Positions 1-5,724 of a stretch of 7,336 nt of DNA are shown piece by piece. The notes beneath the pieces were generated by a model. That model was given only the letters and a program-made list of their open reading frames with translations. It was not told the origin of the DNA and made no database searches. The number at the start of each line of letters is the position of its first letter. Positions within the stretch are counted from its first letter, which is position 1. The translations under genes and the position numbers were made by a program. The stretch is from an uncultured Lachnospiraceae bacterium (lineage in GTDB: Bacteria > Bacillota > Clostridia > Lachnospirales > Lachnospiraceae): assembly GCA_948794795.1 (NCBI GenBank), contig CAQGLR010000079.1, positions 1-7,336 of the forward strand. The letters run 5' to 3'.

Positions 1-3
1 TGC

Positions 4-27
4 AAAGCCATGTTGCACATGGCTTTT
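4..27 (+). terminator. terminator-like hairpin at the left edge
   Basis: AAAGCCATGT (4-13) pairs with ACATGGCTTT (17-26) across a 3-base loop, followed by a broken T-rich stretch. It would end transcription entering from the left, for example a gene inside the element whose end lies at 39-57. The T-tract is short and interrupted by G, so termination strength is uncertain. Confidence 0.5.
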
Positions 28-38
28 GGTTGGTAAAA

Positions 39-57
39 TTTTGGAATTGCCAGAGGC
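39..57. repeat. outward-facing terminal inverted repeat, possible IS end (left copy)
   Basis: TTTTGGAATTGCCAGAG (39-55) is the exact reverse complement of 7320-7336. Read leftwards from base 57 it gives GCCTCTGGCAATTCC, which resembles the GGCTCT-type termini of ISL3-family insertion sequences. The element body would extend out of the window to the left. The resemblance to ISL3 is from memory of the family and no transposase is visible here, so the family assignment is tentative. The repeat itself is certain. Confidence 0.5.
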
Positions 58-141
58 AAAATACTTGTATATTAAAAAAATGGGAAACTCAAATTTTATG
101 AAACGGACGTGATGTTATGCATGAATCTTTTATAATAATGT

Positions 142-168
142 TAAATTAATAGCATATTTAGCCGATAA
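142..168 (+). promoter_or_regulatory. sigma-D (sigma-28, flagellar) promoter
   Basis: TAAA (142-145), exactly 15 bases, then GCCGATAA (161-168). This matches the sigma-D/FliA consensus TAAA-N15-GCCGATAA at every consensus base. Transcription would start near 174-176, leaving about 48 bases of leader before the ATG at 223. It places the downstream gene in the late flagellar regulon, under sigma-D and presumably its anti-sigma factor FlgM. Confidence 0.85.
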
Positions 169-222
169 ATAAAAGAGAAGTATTAGTATATGTGCATTTA
201 AAATTTCCGGGGAGGTGCGATT

Positions 223-813
223 ATGGCTATAAATGCAACTTCAACCTCATCAAGTTATAACTTTATAATGAGGAATTATTATTCTAAAAACCGTCCTGCT
301 GCCAGGGAAGTTACACGTAAAAAGCTGGAAAACAAGGTTTTAGTAACAGCAGATTCAAGTGCTCTTTCAAAAGTTGCCAAGACATTACGTGATTTGGAAT
401 ATTCTTCTGACAATGGTGTTGGAATTTATAATAATATCAAGGCTTTTGTAGATACATATAATAACTTGTCATCAAGTACAAGCGATGCAATAGCATATGA
501 TATTACACGTCCAACTAAGAAGCTCAAGAACTATATAATAAACAATAAAGACCAGCTTGAAAGCATAGGTATCAATGTATCTGCTTCTGGTAAGCTGAAA
601 GTTGATAAAGAAAAGCTGCTTAAATGTTCTCCTTCAAAAATATCCAAAGTACTTTCTTCTGACAGTGGTTTTTCACAACAGATTAAGTATTATGCAGGGA
701 AGATTTATAAAGCATCTAATTATATCAACCTTACAACACCAAATACTGTACCTAAGACAAATACATCTGGTACAGGTACATCTGGCACAAGCACTATTGA
801 TGTAATAGCATAA
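223..813 (+). CDS. FliD C-terminal-like flagellar protein
   Basis: A 196-residue protein with no signal peptide and no membrane segment. ATG at 223 follows the strong site GGGGAGG (209-215) by 7 bases. Residues 68-165 resemble the C-terminal region of the flagellar cap protein FliD (HAP2). A helix with F-V-D-T-Y-N (75-80) and a long helical stretch precede L-E-S-I-G-I-N-V with S-G-K-L-K-V-D (112-128), the FliD-type 'L..IGI....G.L..D' turn. A final helix follows. The tail (170-196) is Thr/Ser/Gly-rich and probably disordered. FliD itself is usually 400-700 residues and carries an N-terminal coiled coil and central D2/D3 domains, which are missing here. The gene stands alone behind a sigma-D promoter, so it is probably made with the late flagellar proteins. 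The 429-residue product of 4118-5407 shares the same C-terminal pattern. It might be a filament accessory, a cap regulator or a reduced FliD paralogue; the exact role is unknown. Confidence 0.7.
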   Translation: MAINATSTSSSYNFIMRNYYSKNRPAAREVTRKKLENKVLVTADSSALSKVAKTLRDLEYSSDNGVGIYNNIKAFVDTYNNLSSSTSDAIAYDITRPTKKLKNYIINNKDQLESIGINVSASGKLKVDKEKLLKCSPSKISKVLSSDSGFSQQIKYYAGKIYKASNYINLTTPNTVPKTNTSGTGTSGTSTIDVIA

Positions 814-833
814 AATACTGTTTTACTTAAATC

Positions 834-867
834 TATAAAAGGGAACGCATAAGCGTTCCCTTTTATA
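834..867. terminator. bidirectional terminator between convergent transcripts
   Basis: A 15-bp stem (834-848 with 853-867) has core GGGAACGC/GCGTTCCC and an ATAA loop, flanked by A-tract and T-tract. Both strands read into a T-rich end, so it can stop the + strand gene (stop at 813) and the ribosomal-protein operon (rplA stop at 915). Confidence 0.9.
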
Positions 868-914
868 TTTCCGCAACATATTTTATTTATAAAAGATAAT
901 TGTATAGCTGCTTG

Positions 915-1607
915 TTATATAAACCTTGCTGCATTTACCTTTACACCAGGGCCCATTGTACTTGCAAGTGTAACACTCCTGTAATACTGGCCTTTTGCTG
1001 ATGAAGGCTTAGCCTTTGTAATTGCAGAAACAAGTGCATTAACATTTTCAATTAACTGTTCCTCTGTAAATGAAACTTTTCCTACAGGACAGTGGATTAT
1101 ATTAGCCTTATCAAGCCTGTATTCAATCTTACCAGCCTTAATATCATTAACAGCCTTTGTAACATCCATTGTAACTGTTCCAGCCTTAGGGTTTGGCATA
1201 AGTCCTTTTGGTCCAAGTACACGTCCAAGACGTCCTACAACACCCATCATATCAGGAGTAGCAACTACAACATCAAACTCAAACCATCCATCATTCTGGA
1301 TTTTTGGTACAAGCTCTTCACCGCCTGCATAATCAGCACCTGCTGCTAAAGCTTCGTCTATCTTGTCACCCTTTGCAAATACAAGTACACGTACCTTCTT
1401 ACCTGTACCATGTGGCAGTACAACTGCGCCACGTACCTGCTGGTCTGCATGGCGGCCATCAACACCAAGCCTGAAATGTGCTTCTACTGTTTCATCAAAT
1501 TTTGCAACTGCTGTCTTCTTAACTAAAGCAACAGCTTCTGGAACTTCATACTGCTGTGTCCTGTCAACTAACTTAGCAGCTTCTACATATTTCTTTCCTC
1601 TTTTCAT
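915..1607 (-). CDS. rplA: 50S ribosomal protein L1
   Basis: A 230-residue full-length L1. It builds the mobile L1 stalk of the large subunit by binding 23S rRNA helices 76-78, helps release E-site tRNA, and in many bacteria represses its own mRNA. The family signature is clear: D-V-V-V-A-T-P-D-M-M (112-121), then G-R-L-G-R-V-L-G-P-K-G-L-M-P-N-P (125-140) followed by K-A-G-T, and the T-M-G-P-G motif (217-221) near the C-terminus. ATG follows AGGAGG (1619-1614) by 6 bases. It is the last gene of the operon, 138 bases after rplK. This spacer is unusually long for the pair and holds a likely L1-binding RNA element directly beside the ribosome binding site, which suggests translational feedback. 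Identification is certain. Confidence 0.98.
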   Translation of the reverse strand: MKRGKKYVEAAKLVDRTQQYEVPEAVALVKKTAVAKFDETVEAHFRLGVDGRHADQQVRGAVVLPHGTGKKVRVLVFAKGDKIDEALAAGADYAGGEELVPKIQNDGWFEFDVVVATPDMMGVVGRLGRVLGPKGLMPNPKAGTVTMDVTKAVNDIKAGKIEYRLDKANIIHCPVGKVSFTEEQLIENVNALVSAITKAKPSSAKGQYYRSVTLASTMGPGVKVNAARFI

Positions 1608-1619
1608 AATTAACCTCCT

Positions 1620-1666
1620 GGTGGTAGTAACGGCGGGTTCAAAGGCACTTTAGTGCCGCCTCCCAC
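1620..1666 (-). promoter_or_regulatory. probable L1-binding mRNA operator (23S rRNA mimic) before rplA
   Basis: The mRNA reads GUGGGAGGC (1666-1658) and, after a small hairpin GGCAC/GUGCC with a UAAA loop (1657-1644), ends in UACUACCACC (1629-1620). The 23S L1 stalk contains GGUGGGAGGC on one side and GAAAUACCACC on the other, so both strands of the target are copied. GUGG pairs with CCAC as the closing stem, leaving an asymmetric GAG loop opposite GUUACUA; an outer GGC/GCC can pair inside it. AGGAGG for rplA begins at the very next base, so L1 binding would plausibly block initiation. The resemblance is visible in the sequence; the regulation is inferred from known L1 autoregulation. Confidence 0.75.
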
Positions 1667-1745
1667 ATCGTCCAAAACAATAACAAACCTCTTTATATAC
1701 AACTAATTTTATGAAATATAATAATCTTTTAAAACTTAAATATAA

Positions 1746-2171
1746 TTAATCTTCTACAGTTACACCCATGCTGCGTGCTGTACCAGCTATCATGCTCATT
1801 GCTGCCTCAATAGTTGCAGCATTTAAGTCTGGCATCTTTGTTTCAGCAATTTCCCTTATCTTGTCCTTGGAAATTTTAGCAACTTTTGTCTTATTAGGAA
1901 CACCTGAACCTGACTGGATATTGCAGGCTTTCTTAATAAGTACTGCTGCTGGAGGAGTTTTTGTTATAAAACTGAAACTCTTATCCTGGTATACTGTAAT
2001 AACAACAGGGATAATCATGCCTTCCTGGCCCGCTGTCTTAGCATTAAACTCCTTTGTAAACTGTACAATATTAACTCCATGCTGTCCAAGCGCAGGACCA
2101 ACAGGTGGTGCTGGAGTTGCCTTTGCAGCAGGAATCTGTAATTTTATATATCCTTCGACTTTCTTAGCCAT
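1746..2171 (-). CDS. rplK: 50S ribosomal protein L11
   Basis: A 141-residue full-length L11. With 23S helices 43-44 it forms the GTPase-associated centre, where elongation factors and RelA act and thiostrepton binds. The N-terminal domain has the proline-rich switch A-T-P-A-P-P-V-G-P-A-L-G-Q-H-G-V-N-I (18-35). The C-terminal RNA-binding domain includes K-T-P-P-A-A-V-L-I-K-K-A, a G-S-G-V-P-N loop, and the end helix leading to T-A-R-S-M-G-V. ATG follows AGGAGG (2186-2181) by 9 bases. It lies 136 bases after nusG and 138 bases before rplA in the same operon. No L1-type operator is visible in front of it, unlike the E. coli arrangement where L1 acts upstream of rplK. Confidence 0.98.
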   Translation of the reverse strand: MAKKVEGYIKLQIPAAKATPAPPVGPALGQHGVNIVQFTKEFNAKTAGQEGMIIPVVITVYQDKSFSFITKTPPAAVLIKKACNIQSGSGVPNKTKVAKISKDKIREIAETKMPDLNAATIEAAMSMIAGTARSMGVTVED

Positions 2172-2219
2172 TTCTTAGTACCTCCTACTATAATAATGCG
2201 TTTTACCGCAAAATCCACT

Positions 2220-2252
2220 GGCTTGCTGGTATACAACAAATGTATAGAAGCC
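2220..2252 (-). other. two-part hairpin in the nusG-rplK spacer
   Basis: On the transcribed strand GGCTT (2252-2248) pairs with AAGCC (2224-2220), enclosing TATAC (2246-2242) paired with GTATA (2234-2230). It has no T-tract, so it is not an obvious terminator. It may be an RNA-processing or stability element between nusG and rplK, but no function can be assigned. Confidence 0.35.
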
Positions 2253-2307
2253 GCCATTCTATTTTAATCTGTTATTCCAATCTATATGCAGTAGTGAAAT
2301 AAGGCTG

Positions 2308-2829
2308 CTAAACAGCTTCAATATCATTGAAACTTATTTCTACTGGTGTTTCACGGCCAAACATATCTATATTAATAGTAACCGTGCTATTCTTGTGGTC
2401 AATCTGGCGGACAACACCTGTAGTATCTTCCCAGACACCAGACTTAACAACTACAGAATCACCAATGCTGAATGGTGCGTTTGGAGCATCTACCTTAAGC
2501 CCCATGCTCTCTATATCTGCTTCTGAAAGAGGCACTGGCTTGGACCCTGGTCCTACAAAACCTGTTACGCCACGTGTATTACGTACAACATACCAGGTAT
2601 CATCATTCATAATCATTTTAATAAGAACATATGCTGGAAACATCTTCTGTTGTACAGTCTTCTCGTCTCCATCAGTCCCTTTAGTAATATTTAACATAGG
2701 TACTGAAACTTCCAGAATCTGGTCCTGGAGATTACGGTTTTCAATAGTTTTCTCGATATCCATCTTAACCTTATTCTCATATCCTGAATAAGTATGTGCA
2801 ACATACCAATGTGCTTCTGTATCTGCCAT
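2308..2829 (-). CDS. nusG: transcription termination/antitermination factor NusG
   Basis: A 173-residue NusG of ordinary length. It binds the RNA polymerase clamp and modulates pausing, Rho action and transcription-translation coupling. The N-terminal NGN domain spans about 6-105: W-Y-V-A-H-T-Y-S-G-Y-E near the start, F-P-A-Y-V-L (64-69), and V-R-N-T-R-G-V-T-G-F-V-G (82-93), all typical. The C-terminal KOW domain (about 119-171) contains G-D-S-V-V-V-K-S-G-V-W and T-G-V-V. The ribosome binding site AAGGTGA (2842-2836) overlaps the secE stop codon, and only 11 bases separate the two reading frames, so translation of secE and nusG is probably coupled. The secE-nusG-rplK-rplA order is the canonical one. 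Confidence 0.98.
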   Translation of the reverse strand: MADTEAHWYVAHTYSGYENKVKMDIEKTIENRNLQDQILEVSVPMLNITKGTDGDEKTVQQKMFPAYVLIKMIMNDDTWYVVRNTRGVTGFVGPGSKPVPLSEADIESMGLKVDAPNAPFSIGDSVVVKSGVWEDTTGVVRQIDHKNSTVTINIDMFGRETPVEISFNDIEAV

Positions 2830-2840
2830 AGTCTATCACC

Positions 2841-3101
2841 TTATCCCATCTGAAGAATCTTATCAAGGCCTGTCTTAATAATTAAATCAAGCAAAGCAAT
2901 GATTGCACCCAAAATAACTGTTACAACAACTACTGCTGTAGTTTCTTTGATGACTGTATTCTTGTCTGGCCATATAATTTTCTTAAACTCAGACTTTAAT
3001 TTCTGAATACGTCCACCGCTTTTCTTTGGTTCATTTTCTACATTTCCAGTTTTCTTTGGTTCGTCCTGCCCAACTAATTCTTTGTTCTCAGAATCTCCCA
3101 T
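2841..3101 (-). CDS. secE: preprotein translocase subunit SecE
   Basis: An 86-residue SecE of the short one-helix type found in Gram-positive bacteria. It clamps SecY in the membrane protein-export channel. The conserved cytoplasmic amphipathic segment reads L-K-S-E-F-K-K-I-I-W-P-D (35-46), followed by a single membrane helix at about 56-76 containing V-V-V-V-T-V-I-L-G-A. The first 30 residues form a charged tail that contains E-P-K-K twice (14-17 and 24-27); this tail varies between species. ATG follows GGAGG (3112-3108) by 6 bases. It lies 52 bases after rpmG. Confidence 0.97.
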   Translation of the reverse strand: MGDSENKELVGQDEPKKTGNVENEPKKSGGRIQKLKSEFKKIIWPDKNTVIKETTAVVVVTVILGAIIALLDLIIKTGLDKILQMG

Positions 3102-3153
3102 AGTAAGCCTCCATACTGCAGCTGCTCCATGGCAGCCTGCCTAATTAACAAGA

Positions 3154-3303
3154 CTATTTTGTTTCTTTATGCAAAGTATGCCTTCTGCAGAACCTGCAGT
3201 ACTTTCTTATTTCCATTCTGTCAGGGTGGTTCCTTTTCTCCTTGGTTGTATCATAATTACGCTGTTTACACTCTGTGCATGCTAATGTAATTTTTACTCT
3301 CAC
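3154..3303 (-). CDS. rpmG: 50S ribosomal protein L33, GTG start
   Basis: A 49-residue L33, a small zinc-ribbon protein of the large subunit near the E site. Translation from GTG at 3303 gives M-R-V-K-I-T-L-A-C-T-E-C-K-Q-R-N-Y and later R-K-Y-C-R-F-C-R-R-H-T-L-H-K-E. The two C-x-x-C pairs (C9/C12 and C36/C39) are intact, so this is the zinc-binding (C+) form. GGAGGT (3316-3311) lies 7 bases before the GTG, which decides the start. No ATG is available in the right place. It is the first gene of the operon, about 74 bases after the predicted transcription start, and sits in its usual place before secE. Length and sequence match the family throughout. Confidence 0.97.
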   Translation of the reverse strand: MRVKITLACTECKQRNYDTTKEKRNHPDRMEIRKYCRFCRRHTLHKETK

Positions 3304-3356
3304 AGATTTCACCTCCATAAACTATTCTATATATATTCCATAAAACCAGGACATAA

Positions 3357-3423
3357 AAAAAAGACCTGTTACATCGCCAAACAAGTATAGCATAATTTTA
3401 CATTGGTAGTCAAGGTCTTTTTT
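3357..3423. repeat. 11-bp inverted repeat with A/T tracts enclosing the operon promoter
   Basis: AAAAAAGACCT (3357-3367) and AGGTCTTTTTT (3413-3423) are perfect complements separated by 45 bases. RNA made through it in either direction would fold into a stem ending in a T-rich run, like an intrinsic terminator with a very long loop. The loop DNA contains the rpmG operon promoter, so only read-through transcripts, not those starting inside, would contain both arms. Confidence 0.75.
3384..3413 (-). promoter_or_regulatory. sigma-A promoter of the rpmG-secE-nusG-rplK-rplA operon
   Basis: On the - strand TTGACT (3413-3408), an 18-base spacer, then TATACT (3389-3384): five of six consensus bases in each hexamer. 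The transcript would start near 3377 with a leader of about 74 bases before rpmG. No other good promoter was seen within the operon, so it probably drives all five genes. Confidence 0.8.
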
Positions 3424-3607
3424 ATTACCCAAACGCCCGTTTCGTAAATTTTAATAATTTCTATTATCCACTTTTGCGTGGACGGACAGTTTCCGATGCA
3501 ATTTAAACAATTTCTTAAACTGCTTCTTTTCACTGTTAAAACTTTATGTTAAACTGTAGCTGGATAAAAGGGGAAATGACATAATAAAAAACGCATGGAG
3601 GATTTCT
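3424..3607. other. intergenic region between divergent transcripts
   Basis: This 184-base AT-rich spacer separates the rpmG promoter from the divergent + strand gene. It holds a weak candidate extended -10 for the + strand, TGTTAAACT (3547-3555), with a poor -35 (TTTTCA, 3527-3532). It also has a short hairpin TCCAC/GTGGA (3467-3482) of unclear meaning. GGAGG (3597-3601) is the ribosome binding site of the downstream gene. No coding sequence or RNA gene was found. Confidence 0.4.
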
Positions 3608-4003
3608 ATGAAAAAACAAAACACATTACAGAAGCCAGCACGCAATGATATTATTTTAATAGTGGTATTGCTTATTTCTGCCATTCTGTTTCTTGTATGT
3701 TATTATTTATTCTTTTATAAAGATGGGGCTTTTATCCAGATAACAACAAATGGTAAAGTATATAAAACACTTCCTCTTAATGAAGATACCACTATTATAA
3801 TAAATGGATATAATAATGGAACCAATACTTTACAAATTAAAGATGGATACGCTTCTGTTACTAATGCGGACTGCCCAGACAAACTATGCCAGAAACAAAA
3901 GAAAATCCACTATAAAGGAGAATCTATTGTATGCCTTCCTAATAAAGTAGTTATATCTGTTATTTCAAAAGAAGAGTCCGGGCTTGATGGCGTAGCATAT
4001 TAA
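3608..4003 (+). CDS. NusG_II-domain membrane-anchored protein
   Basis: A 131-residue protein. A short basic N-terminus (K-K-Q ... K-P-A-R-N-D) precedes one strong hydrophobic helix (about 14-37), which reads as an uncleaved N-terminal anchor; the rest should lie outside the membrane. Residues 42-118 fit the NusG_II family (Pfam PF07009): I-Q-I-T-T-N-G-K, L-P-L-N-E-D, N-T-L-Q-I-K-D-G-Y-A-S-V, then A-D-C-P-D-K-L-C (87-94) and G-E-S-I-V-C-L-P-N-K-V-V-I (104-116). C89, C94 and C109 are conserved-looking and could form a disulfide or metal/redox site. Despite the name it is unrelated in function to transcription factor NusG, whose gene happens to be nearby. The family is often found beside ApbE and electron-transport genes, but none is in this window. 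It appears monocistronic; ATG follows GGAGG by 6 bases. Molecular role unknown. Confidence 0.85.
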   Translation: MKKQNTLQKPARNDIILIVVLLISAILFLVCYYLFFYKDGAFIQITTNGKVYKTLPLNEDTTIIINGYNNGTNTLQIKDGYASVTNADCPDKLCQKQKKIHYKGESIVCLPNKVVISVISKEESGLDGVAY

Positions 4004-4069
4004 AACATAATATTAGCATAACACTGCCAGTATCCATAAAATCCTTAATTATTAACATAACAATAAAAC

Positions 4070-4098
4070 AACAGCCAGTAATGGTTATACTGGCTGTT
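4070..4098. terminator. hairpin terminator between convergent genes
   Basis: AACAGCCAGTA (4070-4080) pairs with TACTGGCTGTT (4088-4098) over a 7-base loop. On the - strand the stem is followed by TTGTTTTATTGTT, a reasonable T-rich tail, so it serves the FliD-like gene ending at 4118. On the + strand the tail is poor, so ending of the gene at 3608-4003 is less sure. Confidence 0.75.
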
Positions 4099-4117
4099 AC
4101 ACACTATAAACTGACGT

Positions 4118-5407
4118 TCAAAAATAATAATTAAAAATCAGCCCGCTGTATAAAGATGTTATATAAGAAAATCCTTCTGACGGTTTACTGAAATCAGGAT
4201 ATGTCCCCATAAGTTTATCTATATATTCCATTGGGTTAATCTTAATTTCATAGGCTTTCGCCATCATAGTCCGGACAAATTGTGAATCTTTTGAAAACAG
4301 TTCTTTTAAAGCACCATCGTTTATAGCCTGGGTTGCAAGTGCATTGTCAAAAAACATACGGTTGTTTTCATCAAAAACAAACCCACAGGCTTCAAGGTCT
4401 GGTTTATATGGTCTTATTGTACTTTGTATATCATTGGCAAGTTTAAGGTTATAACTTGTAACCTTTGCAAACTCTTGTGAACTGTCAAGCATAAAGTTAT
4501 ATGCATCTGCAATTTTCTGGAGACTGCCCATAATCCTGTCGCCATCAGGATAATAATTTATCTGTACAGGCATATTTGTTGTCTGCCTAAGTGATATTTT
4601 AAGACATTTACCCATAGTAAATTCATTGGAAAGGGTATGTCTTTCAACATCATCCATAAAAAACTTTGAACTCATAGGGCTACGTTCAACCCTGTTTAAA
4701 TCTAAGAATGAAACAATTCCATTACCATTGACATTCTCTTTGTCAGCCAGCGTAAATATAGGCTCACCTGCTGACGAGCCTGTCATGTCTGACTCTATCC
4801 TCATCCTTATCTTATCTGGTTCAGCAGCATTACGTTCTACTTTTGTATTTATTCCAATATTAGCTTTATTTATAAATGAAGATAATCCTTTCATAACCTC
4901 TCTGTTACTTGCTTCATTCCTTATATTATACTGGAAATCATACATATCATCCCCAACATTTACCTGGAACTTATATGTTCCTCCAGACAATCCTTTACTT
5001 GATGGGTATAAATCCCTGCCTCTGTTAACCTGGCTTAAAGCAAGCCGCTCAACCCTGAGTGAAAATTTATCAGGAAGCCTGCTCTGGTCAGCGCTTATAA
5101 TTTCTGCGCCTACTCTTCCAGAATCAGATGAATATGCTTTCAAATTATTAAAAGCACTGTCTGGAGATGTATCACAAAGTTCCCCAAAACCATTCTGGAA
5201 CATTATTGCTGCTTCTTTTATTCCAAGCAGGTAAGTCTGCTTAGCATCATTAAGCTTTACAAAATATGTCGGAGATTCCTTTGTCAGTTTAGTTATCTCA
5301 TTGACAATATTACGAAGCTCAGATGCTTTATGGGTATCATATTTAGTAAGCGGTTGTGGTTTGTATGTAGGTACAAGACGGTTATATATATTATCCTCTG
5401 CGCCCAT
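4118..5407 (-). CDS. FliD-like (flagellar hook-associated protein 2 family) protein
   Basis: A 429-residue protein with no signal peptide or membrane helix. FliD caps the flagellar filament and helps flagellin assemble; this is a diverged relative. A helical N-terminal part (about 24-75) is followed by a beta-rich middle beginning P-D-K-F-S-L-R-V-E-R-L-A (112-123). Residues 141-190, with G-G-T-Y-K-F-Q-V-N-V-G and later S-S-F-I-N-K-A-N-I-G-I-N-T-K-V, look like a flagellin hook IN motif. A C-terminal helical part (about 295-400) has A-D-A-Y-N and D-L-E-A-C-G-F-V-F-D, the same pattern as the small protein at 223-813. The end is aromatic (N-Y-Y-F). ATG follows AGAGGTG (5419-5413) by 5 bases. It is monocistronic, with its own promoter and terminators on both sides. 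No sigma-D promoter was seen, so it may be made independently of the late flagellar genes. Whether it is the true filament cap is doubtful. Confidence 0.65.
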   Translation of the reverse strand: MGAEDNIYNRLVPTYKPQPLTKYDTHKASELRNIVNEITKLTKESPTYFVKLNDAKQTYLLGIKEAAIMFQNGFGELCDTSPDSAFNNLKAYSSDSGRVGAEIISADQSRLPDKFSLRVERLALSQVNRGRDLYPSSKGLSGGTYKFQVNVGDDMYDFQYNIRNEASNREVMKGLSSFINKANIGINTKVERNAAEPDKIRMRIESDMTGSSAGEPIFTLADKENVNGNGIVSFLDLNRVERSPMSSKFFMDDVERHTLSNEFTMGKCLKISLRQTTNMPVQINYYPDGDRIMGSLQKIADAYNFMLDSSQEFAKVTSYNLKLANDIQSTIRPYKPDLEACGFVFDENNRMFFDNALATQAINDGALKELFSKDSQFVRTMMAKAYEIKINPMEYIDKLMGTYPDFSKPSEGFSYITSLYSGLIFNYYF

Positions 5408-5552
5408 ATCAACACCTCTTTTCCCCGGTATTACACTCCATTGTACAGCCGGTATCTGAAATTATGTTACAAAATCCTGTCTATATTAATTTAAAACGAG
5501 TTCCTTCTCTTAAAAAATTGATTAAAAAATAACCATCTTACATTAAACCTGC

Positions 5553-5573
5553 TACTAATTAATACTATTAGTA
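5553..5573. promoter_or_regulatory. operator-like inverted repeat over the -10 and start site
   Basis: TACTAAT (5553-5559) and ATTAGTA (5567-5573) are perfect inverted copies with a 7-base spacer. The repeat covers most of the -10 hexamer and the predicted transcription start of the FliD-like gene, a position suited to a repressor dimer. The regulator is not identifiable. Confidence 0.45.
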
Positions 5574-5598
5574 TACCAACATTTATTCATTTTGTCGA
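5570..5598 (-). promoter_or_regulatory. sigma-A promoter of the FliD-like gene
   Basis: On the - strand TCGACA (5598-5593), a 17-base spacer, then TATACT (5575-5570) preceded by TGG, an extended -10. The start would be near 5563, giving a leader of about 155 bases before the ATG at 5407. Hexamers match consensus at five of six bases each. Confidence 0.75.
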
Positions 5599-5666
5599 TT
5601 AGTTTTTGATATTTTTGTTACAACTAGTACAATGTTCCGTTGTTTCCCAGACATTTCCTTGTACAG

Positions 5667-5708
5667 AAAACTGCCTGGCAGTCCATATACAACCCGCCAG
5701 GCAGTTTT
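5667..5708. terminator. strong intrinsic terminator after the glycoside hydrolase gene
   Basis: AAAACTGCCTGGC (5667-5679) pairs perfectly with GCCAGGCAGTTTT (5696-5708) over a 16-base loop. On the - strand it lies 17 bases after the stop codon at 5725 and ends in TTTTCTGT. The + strand side has a run of six T but no + strand gene is nearby. It separates the glycoside hydrolase from the downstream FliD-like gene. Confidence 0.88.
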
Positions 5709-5724
5709 TTAATTATAATATTTA

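Noticed and set aside
131..136. TATAAT as a sigma-A -10 for the gene at 223
   Set aside because: No acceptable -35 lies 16-18 bases upstream, and the sigma-D promoter just downstream is far better.
1092..2791. Several + strand open frames of 85-154 codons opposite rplA, rplK and nusG
   Set aside because: They are antisense to conserved ribosomal and transcription genes, have no ribosome binding sites, and their products resemble no family.
3102..3153. tRNA gene between rpmG and secE, as seen in some genomes
   Set aside because: The 52-base spacer is too short and shows only a small GCTGC/GCAGC hairpin.
3484..3500. TCCGATGC as a flagellar -10 element for the gene at 3608
   Set aside because: There is no TAAA at the required spacing and the match to GCCGATAA is partial.
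5461..5500. Possible sigma-D promoter before the 429-residue FliD-like gene, because the -35 region of the 223-813 gene (TTAAATTAATA) recurs at 5494-5484
   Set aside because: At the correct spacing the -10 would be TTTTGTAA, which keeps only three of eight bases of GCCGATAA; the shared 11-mer is AT-rich and probably chance.
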